Shown: positions 25,462 through 32,194 of the stretch, in pieces
Position numbering within the stretch: the stretch's first letter is position 1
Layout of the letters: every line of letters begins with the position of its first letter
Notes under the pieces: model-generated
The model's input: the letters and a program-made list of their open reading frames with translations, nothing else
Told to the model about the DNA's origin: nothing
Databases searched by the model: none
DNA from: Streptomyces sp. ITFR-16
GTDB lineage: Bacteria > Actinomycetota > Actinomycetes > Streptomycetales > Streptomycetaceae
Length of the DNA: 64,000 nucleotides
Reading direction: 5' to 3'
Assembly: GCF_031844705.1 (NCBI RefSeq)
Contig: NZ_CP134609.1
Coordinates: 2,542,001 to 2,606,000 of the forward strand
Translations under genes and position numbers: made by a program

Positions 25462-28391
25462 CTGCGTGCCTCCTCGACTGTGTCCCCCGTCTCTCCGGAA
25501 CGGCCGTCCGTGCGGCCGGCCGGCTCAGCGTGCTCGGTACGTGTGGTGCCTGTGGCCGGGGCGCTGCCCTCGGCGATCTCCGCCTCGACGTCCCGGCGGC
25601 CGTCCTTCGCGCCCTGGTGGAAGCCGCCGAGCCGGCGGCGCAGGGCCTCCTTGTCGACGCTGCCCGTGCGCTCGGCGACGGGCGCTGCGGCCGGCTTGAC
25701 CACCTGCGGGGTCCGCTTGGGCAGCCCCTTGTCGGTGACCCTCCCGGCCTCGGGGCGGCGCGGCCCGGGCAGGGCGTCGGCCACGGAGGGCGCGTCCTCG
25801 GGCACCGGCGCGGCGTCCGGGCGCGGGCCCTCGTCGGCGGTGCGCTCATGGCGGTCGGGGCCGATGGCGTACGGGCCGGCGGCGGCCGCGGCGGGGCCGT
25901 CCCCGAAGGCGGGGACGGGCGTGAACTCGGGTACGTCCTCGAATTCGGGCACCCTCGGCAGCCGGACCTGCATCGTGGTCTCGGCCTCGCGCTCGGCCTC
26001 GCTCGCGGCGGGCGGCGCGTCCTGCGGGGCGTCCTCGGCCTGCTGGTCCCGCGGCGCCTGCCCGGTCTCCGGGACGGGCGCGGCGTCCGGTACGGGCGCC
26101 TCCTCGGTGGCCGGCGCGGCGGGCGCCTCCGCTCCGGACGCGGCGATCGCCTGTTCGGCCGCCGCGATCAGCGGGTCGCCGGCGGGTGCGAGCGTACGGC
26201 GGGGCAGCGCGTTGGAGTTGGCCTCGGCGACCGAGCCCGGCAGGTTGAGCGTGGGCGCGTCGCCCGGTGCCGTGACCGGCGGCGGGGTCGCGGCCGGGGG
26301 CGCCTTCGGCAGCAGGGCCTGCGGAAGCACGACGACGGCGGTGACCCCGCTGCCCTTCTGCTCGCGCAGCTGCACCCGTACGCCGTGGCGTGCGGCCAGC
26401 AGCGAGGTCACCTGGAGGCCGAGGCCGGCCCCGTCCGCGCTCTGCTCGCCGGCCTCGAAGAGGGCCGGGTCGGCGAGGCGGGTGTTGAGCTCGCCCATCC
26501 GTACGGAGGACATGCCGATGCCCTCGTCCTGCACGGAGAGCATCACCTCGCCGGTCTCCAGCAGCCAGCCGGAGAGCTGGACATGGGAGTCGGGCGGGGA
26601 GAACGAGGTGGCGTTCTCCAGGAGTTCCGCGACCAGGTGGCTGAGGTCGTCGGCCGCGAAGCCGGCGATCTGGGCGTGCGGCGGCAGGGACTGGATGGTG
26701 ACCCGCTCGTACCGCTCGATCTCGCTGACGGCGGCGCGCAGGACGTCGACCAGCGGGATCGGTCCCGGGTGCCCGTGGCCGTGCTCGGCGCCCGCGAGGA
26801 CCAGCATGTTCTCGCTGTGGCGGCGCATGACCGTGGCCATGTGGTCGAGCTTGAAGAGGGTGGCGAGCCGCTCCGGGTCCTGCTCGCGCTCCTCCAGGGA
26901 CTCGATGACCCCGAGCTGGCGCTCGACGAGGCCGAGGGTGCGCAGCGAGAGGTTGACGAAGGTGTGGTGGACCGTGTTCCTCAGCTTCTCCAGCTGGGAC
27001 GTCAGATCGGCTGCCTGGACCTGGAGTTCGGCGCGCTGGACGGTGAGCGTCTCGCGGCCGTTGATCAGCTCGGCGCGCTCGGTCTCCAGGCTCTCGAACC
27101 GTCCGTTGAACTCGTGCAGCAGCCCCTGGAGGCGGCCGTGCAGGGCGTTGAGGGAGCGGACGACCTGGGCGAACTCGTCGTTGCGGCCGGTGTAGCGGAC
27201 CGGTTCGGCGGTGGCGGGCTCGGCGGCGAGGCGGGCGGCGCCGATGCGCAGGACGGCGAGCGGCTGGGTCAGGGTGCGGGCGACGGCGGTGGAGACGCCG
27301 ACGGCGACCAGCAGACAGGCGCCGAGCAGCGCGATCCGCAGTTCGAGCGCCGTGACGTCGTCGTCGCGCAGCTGCTCCAGGCGCTGGACCTGCGCGGTGC
27401 CGAGCGCGGACTCGACACTGCGCATCCGGTCGACGCGGGCGGAGAGCGCCGCCCCGACCTTCTTGGCGCTGACCTTCTGGTCGGAGTCGGAGAGTTCGGG
27501 GCGGTCGGTGAGCTCGGCGAGGTACTTCTCCGCGCTGTTGACCTCGGGGCCGGTGACCGTGGAGGCGAGCTTGTCGCGGGCGGTGGAGCCGGCGGCCTGG
27601 TCGAAGTCGGCGAGGGCGGAGAGTTCGCCGACCCGGGCCTGCTGGGCGGCGGCGCTCAGCTCGTCGCGGGCGCGGTCCTCCTTGGTCTCGCCCTCGTCCT
27701 GGGTCTGCACGGGCAGGCCGGTGAAGGGGTCGATCCGCGGCGGCGCCGGCTCCGGGCGGGGCACGGCGAGCGCGGCGAGGAGCAGCCCCCGGGTGGCGGA
27801 GGCCTGTTCGGCGGCGCGGCCGAGCGCGAGCGGGGTGCGGGTCGCCTCGGCGGCGCGCGGCGGGGTGTTCTCCGCGAGTTCGTCGGCGAGGTGCAGGAGC
27901 TTGGCGATGACCTCGGAGTACGCCTGGTGGGCCTCCAGCGCCGAGCCCTTGCCGCTGACGGCGTCCCGGCGCAGCGAGGGGATGGTGGACAGATCGCGGC
28001 GCAGGTCGGCGGGGGCCGCCTCGCGGATCTCGTCGACCTGCTGGTCCACCCGGGCGCCCCGGCTCCCCGGCTCGCCCTCACGGCCGCCGGCGATGAACGC
28101 GGTGACCTCGTCGCGCTCGTCGGCGAGGGAGTGGGCCAGCGAGACGGCCTGCTGGTTCAGCTCGGCGAGGGTGACCAGCCGCTGCGAATCGGTCAGCTCG
28201 GCGGAGGCCCCGAGGGCCGCCGGCGCCCCGGCGGCGATGACGGTGATCCCGACGACCGCGACGCCCGCGACCAGCCGGCTGCGCACGCGCACGCGGCGCC
28301 CGCCCTCGGCCGGCGCCGACGACTCCGCCCCGGAAACGCTGTTGTTGCCGCCCTTGCTCCGAGGCCGCTTCTTCTGCACCGGTGCTCGCAA
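25458..28391 (-). CDS. cvnA: Conservon sensor kinase with nitrate/nitrite-sensing domain (CvnA-like)
   Basis: A 977-aa membrane protein. A basic N-terminus (PVQKKRPRSKGG) leads to a first membrane helix (about 35-55), an extracytoplasmic nitrate/nitrite-sensing-type helical domain (about 60-335), a second helix (about 340-360) and a HAMP-like linker. A helical region and an ATPase domain follow with ELLENATSFSPP, DEGIGM and GLGLQVTSLLA. A clear phosphoacceptor H-box is not obvious, so ATP-binding or signalling without classical phosphorelay is possible. The last 330 residues are a Pro/Ala/Glu-rich tail. It heads the five-gene operon. Confidence 0.93.
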   Translation of the reverse strand: MRAPVQKKRPRSKGGNNSVSGAESSAPAEGGRRVRVRSRLVAGVAVVGITVIAAGAPAALGASAELTDSQRLVTLAELNQQAVSLAHSLADERDEVTAFIAGGREGEPGSRGARVDQQVDEIREAAPADLRRDLSTIPSLRRDAVSGKGSALEAHQAYSEVIAKLLHLADELAENTPPRAAEATRTPLALGRAAEQASATRGLLLAALAVPRPEPAPPRIDPFTGLPVQTQDEGETKEDRARDELSAAAQQARVGELSALADFDQAAGSTARDKLASTVTGPEVNSAEKYLAELTDRPELSDSDQKVSAKKVGAALSARVDRMRSVESALGTAQVQRLEQLRDDDVTALELRIALLGACLLVAVGVSTAVARTLTQPLAVLRIGAARLAAEPATAEPVRYTGRNDEFAQVVRSLNALHGRLQGLLHEFNGRFESLETERAELINGRETLTVQRAELQVQAADLTSQLEKLRNTVHHTFVNLSLRTLGLVERQLGVIESLEEREQDPERLATLFKLDHMATVMRRHSENMLVLAGAEHGHGHPGPIPLVDVLRAAVSEIERYERVTIQSLPPHAQIAGFAADDLSHLVAELLENATSFSPPDSHVQLSGWLLETGEVMLSVQDEGIGMSSVRMGELNTRLADPALFEAGEQSADGAGLGLQVTSLLAARHGVRVQLREQKGSGVTAVVVLPQALLPKAPPAATPPPVTAPGDAPTLNLPGSVAEANSNALPRRTLAPAGDPLIAAAEQAIAASGAEAPAAPATEEAPVPDAAPVPETGQAPRDQQAEDAPQDAPPAASEAEREAETTMQVRLPRVPEFEDVPEFTPVPAFGDGPAAAAAGPYAIGPDRHERTADEGPRPDAAPVPEDAPSVADALPGPRRPEAGRVTDKGLPKRTPQVVKPAAAPVAERTGSVDKEALRRRLGGFHQGAKDGRRDVEAEIAEGSAPATGTTRTEHAEPAGRTDGRSGETGDTVEEARS

Positions 28392-28744
28392 TCTCGACTC
28401 GTCCGCCCTTGAAGCAGAGGTGACGCACGGTCACGCGGAACGAGCGCCCCGACCCCTGGTACGGCTTCTGACCATTCCAGTGCTTTTGAGAGGGAGGCCC
28501 GCATCAACCGCTCCGCCACTCGAACGAGTGAACATCACTCCGGAGTTGGCGAACAAGTCTCCCCCCGGGGCTCCGGAGCCACACATGAGCGCCTGACTGG
28601 AACATCCGGCCAGGCTTTGGCAGGATGCCCGCCCGCACGCCTGACGGAGGGATTCCTTCCGCTCGAGCCGCGCTCCTGACCTGCTGGTACGGGCCAATTC
28701 GGGTGCCGTGCAGGCTCCGTGAAGGCATCGTGCAGACTGGCGGG
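28392..28744. other. Divergent intergenic region of the conservon and phosphatase genes
   Basis: A 353-base gene-free stretch carrying the promoters of the conservon operon (minus) and the PP2C-like gene (plus). It holds the inverted repeat CACTCG-aa-CGAGTG (28517-28530) and two copies of the self-complementary octamer CTCCGGAG (28538-28545 and 28571-28578) 33 bases apart. I see no convincing -35/-10 pair and no coding potential beyond shadow frames. Confidence 0.6.
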
Positions 28745-29530
28745 ATGCGCATCGAACTCGCGACCGCCGCCGGAGTTCCCGGCCGTCCGAACGAGGACTG
28801 GGCGGCCACCGTCCTGCCCGCCTCCGGTCAGGGCGGAGGGCTCGTCCTGCTCGACGGGGTCACCCCGCCGCGGGGCGACGACGGCTGTGTGCACTCGGTT
28901 CCCTGGTTCACCGCGCGGCTGGGCGGCTCCCTGGTCGAACTGTCGGGTTCGCGCCGGGATCTGACCTTGCAGGAGATTCTGGCGGAGTCCATCCGGCGCA
29001 CCGCCGACACGCACCGTTCCCTCTGTGACCTTTCTCACGTACGCACGCCACAGGCGACCGTGGTCCTGGTGCGTTGGGACGACGAGGAGATCGAACACCT
29101 GGTGCTGTCCGACTCGGTGCTCCTGTTCGAGTCCCCGGCGGGCGATGTCAGGGCCCTGCTGGACGACCGGCTCGACCGGCTGCCGCCGGGCTCCCTGGCC
29201 TCCGACGAGATCGCGGACTCGCTGGTGCGGAACAAGGAGGGCGGCTTCTTCACGGCCGCCGCCGACCCGGCCGCGGCGGAGCGCGCGGTGACGGGACGGA
29301 CGCCGCGCGCGGGGGTGCGGGCGGTCGCCGCGATGACGGACGGGGCGAGCCGCTGGACGGAGATGTTCGGCGAGGGCGACTGGACGGCCTGTCTCGGCGT
29401 GCTGCACAAGGAGGGGCCGCAGGGGCTGATCGACCGGGTCCGGGCCCTGGAGCTCGCGGACACGGACCGTGTCCGGCTGCGGCGGAGCAAGACGCACGAC
29501 GACGCGACGGCGGTGTACGCCCAGCTGTGA
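28745..29530 (+). CDS. PP2C-type protein phosphatase domain protein
   Basis: A 261-aa protein resembling PP2C Ser/Thr phosphatases. Expected metal-site motifs are present in modified form: RPNEDWAA near the N-terminus, VLLDGVTPP (usual DG), AAMTDGASRW (usual MSDG) and THDDATAVYAQL at the end (usual DNxT). It may therefore be active or divergent. It is a stand-alone cytosolic domain with no sensor. The start at ATG 28745 fits the fold. It converges on the MarR gene with only 20 bases between. The substrate is unknown. Confidence 0.8.
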   Translation: MRIELATAAGVPGRPNEDWAATVLPASGQGGGLVLLDGVTPPRGDDGCVHSVPWFTARLGGSLVELSGSRRDLTLQEILAESIRRTADTHRSLCDLSHVRTPQATVVLVRWDDEEIEHLVLSDSVLLFESPAGDVRALLDDRLDRLPPGSLASDEIADSLVRNKEGGFFTAAADPAAAERAVTGRTPRAGVRAVAAMTDGASRWTEMFGEGDWTACLGVLHKEGPQGLIDRVRALELADTDRVRLRRSKTHDDATAVYAQL

Positions 29531-29550
29531 GGCGGCGGGGGGCCGGTCGC

Positions 29551-30048
29551 TCAGTCCTCCGCGCGCGCGTTCAAGTGGTGCAGCAGCCGGGCCAGTTCCG
29601 CCACCTCGGCGCGGTCCCAGTCGGCGAGCTTGCGGACATAGCGGTCGCGGCGGGCATCGCGGACGCTGCGGAAGCGGGCCAGCCCCTCGTCGGTGAGGTG
29701 GACGAGGAAGGCCCGCCCGTCGGCCGGATCGGGCTCGCGCGCCACCAGTCCGAGTGTTTCCAGGGCGCGCAGTTGACGGCTCATGGTGGCCTTGCCCACG
29801 CCGAAGTACGAGGCGAGGTCGGTGGCCCGCTGACGGCCGGCCGATTCGAGGCGCACGAAGAGTCCGTAGGCGGCCGCCTCCAGCTCGGGGTGCACCTCGC
29901 GGGCCATCTCACCGGAGTTCGCCCGCGCGCGGCGCAGGAAGACCGCCAACTCCCTTTCCAGGGCCAGGAACTCGTGGTCCACACCACTTCCCCCGATTGC
30001 GCCGGGTTCACTCCCGCTTTCGCTCCCGTGCACGTCAACACCCCTCAT
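29551..30048 (-). CDS. MarR family transcriptional regulator
   Basis: A 165-aa MarR-type winged-helix regulator. The recognition helix region is RATDLASYFGVGKATMSRQLRALETLG (split around residues 74-100), followed by the wing REPDPADGRAFLVHLT. The first 20 residues are poorly conserved, and an internal GTG (VDHEFLAL) is an alternative start. It is divergent from the lysozyme gene; a near-perfect 11-base inverted repeat lies in the space between (30180-30208) and could be its operator. Confidence 0.92.
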   Translation of the reverse strand: MRGVDVHGSESGSEPGAIGGSGVDHEFLALERELAVFLRRARANSGEMAREVHPELEAAAYGLFVRLESAGRQRATDLASYFGVGKATMSRQLRALETLGLVAREPDPADGRAFLVHLTDEGLARFRSVRDARRDRYVRKLADWDRAEVAELARLLHHLNARAED

Positions 30049-30179
30049 GAGCTTTCCCGCCGCTGAAAGTTTCCTTCACCGCTGGTCATCGCCGCAGCTC
30101 CGCCAGTATTTCGCAGGAGTAGACCAACGGCACAGCCCAGGCCCTCTTCCGCCACCCGGGTCTACGTGCGTAGCGTCAG

Positions 30180-30208
30180 GGCATGGCATGTCCACACCAT
30201 GGCATGCC
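30180..30208. promoter_or_regulatory. Inverted repeat between the MarR and lysozyme genes
   Basis: Arms GGCATGGCATG and CATGGCATGCC (one mismatch) are separated by seven bases and lie 64 bases before the lysozyme start. Size and symmetry fit a dimeric regulator site, and MarR is the obvious candidate, but no promoter elements were recognised beside it. Confidence 0.45.
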
Positions 30209-30272
30209 ACCCCGGGGCGCGCCCGCGCCCCCCGGGTCAGCGATCCCCCCACTGAGGCCTCGGAGGCACGCA

Positions 30273-31115
30273 ATGCCCGTGCACAGATCCGGCTCCAAGA
30301 CAGCCCGCCGTTCGCGCTTCGCCGCGGCGGGAACTCTGCTCGCAGCCCTCTCCCTCCTCATCACCCTCCCCGGCGCCGCGCAGGCGTCCGGCGGCGATCC
30401 CACGAAGCCCGCCCGGGGCACCGCCACGATGGGCATGGGCGTCGTCGCCCACGACGGCCGGGGCGGACTGCCCGCCGACACCCGCGCCGTGCAGACCGAG
30501 GGCGTGGACGTCAGCAGCCACCAGGGCAACGTCGCCTGGCCGACGCTCTGGAACAGCGGTGTGAAGTGGGCCTACACCAAGGCCACCGAGGGGACGTACT
30601 ACACGAACCCCTACTTCGCGCAGCAGTACAACGGCTCCTACAACGTGGGCATGATCCGCGGCTCGTACCACTTCGCCACGCCGGACACCACGAGCGGCGC
30701 CGTCCAGGCCAACTACTTCGTGGACCACGGCGGCGGCTGGTCCAAGGACGGCAAGACCCTGCCGGGCGTGCTCGACATCGAGTGGAACCCGTACGGCGCC
30801 CAGTGCTACGGCAAGACCGCGGCCGCGATGGTCTCCTGGATCCGCGACTTCGTGAACACCTACAAGGCCCGCACCGGACGGGACGCGGTGATCTACACCG
30901 CGACCAGCTGGTGGAAGGACTGCACGGGCAACAACGCGGGCTTCGCCGCCACGAACCCGCTCTGGGTGGCCCGGTACAACACGACCGTCGGCGAACTCCC
31001 GGCCGGCTGGGGCTTCTACACGATCTGGCAGTACACCTCGACCGGCCCCACGGTCGGCGACCACAACCACTTCAACGGCGCCCTCGACCGCGTCCAGGCC
31101 CTGGCCAACGGCTAG
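30273..31115 (+). CDS. Secreted GH25 lysozyme
   Basis: A 280-aa muramidase of glycoside hydrolase family 25 that cleaves the MurNAc-GlcNAc bond. It has a basic, Arg-rich N-terminus and signal peptide (about residues 1-40, ending AAQASG), then the catalytic domain beginning GVDVSSHQGNVAW. The acid pair is in LDIEWNPYG, and KATEGTYYTNPYF and IWQYTSTG are family landmarks. ATG 30273 has GGAGG six bases upstream. No cell-wall-binding domain is present. A strong hairpin follows the gene. Confidence 0.95.
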   Translation: MPVHRSGSKTARRSRFAAAGTLLAALSLLITLPGAAQASGGDPTKPARGTATMGMGVVAHDGRGGLPADTRAVQTEGVDVSSHQGNVAWPTLWNSGVKWAYTKATEGTYYTNPYFAQQYNGSYNVGMIRGSYHFATPDTTSGAVQANYFVDHGGGWSKDGKTLPGVLDIEWNPYGAQCYGKTAAAMVSWIRDFVNTYKARTGRDAVIYTATSWWKDCTGNNAGFAATNPLWVARYNTTVGELPAGWGFYTIWQYTSTGPTVGDHNHFNGALDRVQALANG

Positions 31116-31155
31116 CGGCCCCCGGCCGGCAGCCCCGGCCGCTTGTTCGACCCGG

Positions 31156-31190
31156 CGGAGCCCGGTGACGTACCCCGTCACCGGGCTCCG
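31156..31190 (+). terminator. Terminator hairpin after the lysozyme gene
   Basis: Perfect 15-base arms CGGAGCCCGGTGACG and CGTCACCGGGCTCCG with a five-base loop, 41 bases after the stop codon. The following sequence is not U-rich. Confidence 0.85.
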
Positions 31191-31247
31191 CCTCGTTCGT
31201 ACCGCCTGACCAGGCACTTCGCGCCCCGGAGTCACTCCACACCCCCC

Positions 31248-31279
31248 TATACACCTGATGTATACCTCGTATGTATAGT
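31248..31279 (+). promoter_or_regulatory. AT-rich promoter/operator cluster before the deacetylase
   Basis: A short AT-rich island in very GC-rich DNA: TATAC (31248), GTATAC (31260) and GTATGTATAG (31269) form overlapping inverted and direct repeats of a GTATA core. TATAGT (31274-31279) fits a -10 hexamer, about 52 bases before the TTG start. No good -35 is visible, so an activator or repressor binding the repeats is plausible. Confidence 0.45.
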
Positions 31280-31331
31280 CCTTCCAGTCGCACACGCCGT
31301 GCGCCGTTCAGGTACGAGGGAGTGACCCGCC

Positions 31332-32096
31332 TTGCCCAGTAAGAGGAAGTCGATCGGTACGGGGTTGGCCGTCGCCCTTGTGACAGCGCTCACGCTGACC
31401 CTGAGCGGGTGCTCGATGGAGACCACCGCCCCCGGCTCCGCGCGCTCCGACGCCGGCTCGGACGCCAAGGGCTCGTTCGGCTCCGTGGACTGCCGCAAGG
31501 CGAAGTGCATAGCGCTGACCTTCGACGCCGGCCCGGCCGAGGACACCCCGCACCTGCTGGACATCCTCAAGGAGAAGAAGGTCCACGCGACCTTCTTCCT
31601 GCTGGGCAAGAACCACGTCAGGAAGCACCCCGGCACGGTGCGCCGCATCGAGGCCGAGGGCCACGAGGTCGCCAACCACACCTGGTCGCACGAGATCCTC
31701 ACGGACAAGAAGCCGGCCGAGATACGGGCCGAGCTGGAGAAGACGCAGGACGCCATAGAGGAGATCACCGGCAAGAAGCCGCGGCTGATGCGCCCGCCGC
31801 AGGGCCGCACGGACGACACCGTCTCCGGGATCAGCAAGGACCTCGGGCTCTCCCAGATCCTGTGGAGCGCCACCGCCAAGGACTACTCGACGACCGACTC
31901 CGCGCTGATCAAGAAGCGGATACTCGACCAGGCGAGCCGGGACGGCATCATCCTGCTGCACGACATCTACAAGGGCACGGTGCCCGCGGTGCCCGGCATC
32001 ATCGACGCACTGCAGAAGCAGGGCTACACCCTGGTGACGGTGCCCCAGCTGATGGCTCCGGCCGAGCCCGTCCCGGGGACCATCTACCGCCCGTAG
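31332..32096 (+). CDS. Polysaccharide deacetylase lipoprotein (CE4/NodB type)
   Basis: A 254-aa CE4-family deacetylase that removes acetyl groups from cell-wall or chitin-like glycans. The N-terminus is basic and ends in the lipobox LTLSGC (Cys about residue 27), so it is membrane-anchored outside. The catalytic domain has TFDAGPAEDT (usual TFDDGP, metal aspartate altered to DAG), ATFFLLGK, the zinc-binding HTWSHEI, MRPPQGRTDD and ILLHDIYKGT. TTG 31332 gives the only start that supplies a complete signal sequence. It converges on lon across a shared terminator. Confidence 0.93.
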   Translation: MPSKRKSIGTGLAVALVTALTLTLSGCSMETTAPGSARSDAGSDAKGSFGSVDCRKAKCIALTFDAGPAEDTPHLLDILKEKKVHATFFLLGKNHVRKHPGTVRRIEAEGHEVANHTWSHEILTDKKPAEIRAELEKTQDAIEEITGKKPRLMRPPQGRTDDTVSGISKDLGLSQILWSATAKDYSTTDSALIKKRILDQASRDGIILLHDIYKGTVPAVPGIIDALQKQGYTLVTVPQLMAPAEPVPGTIYRP

Positions 32097-32113
32097 GACC
32101 TGCGGTACGCGAA

Positions 32114-32148
32114 ACGGCCCGCCGCCCCGCGAGGGGGAGGCGGGCCGT
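32114..32148. terminator. Bidirectional terminator between deacetylase and lon
   Basis: Arms ACGGCCCGCC and GGCGGGCCGT, perfectly complementary over 10 bases with a 15-base loop, 18 bases after the deacetylase stop and 47 bases from the lon stop. Confidence 0.75.
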
Positions 32149-32194
32149 CCGCACCGGCCGTGTCCGTGGTGCCACGCCCGTCACGCCGTGGCAC

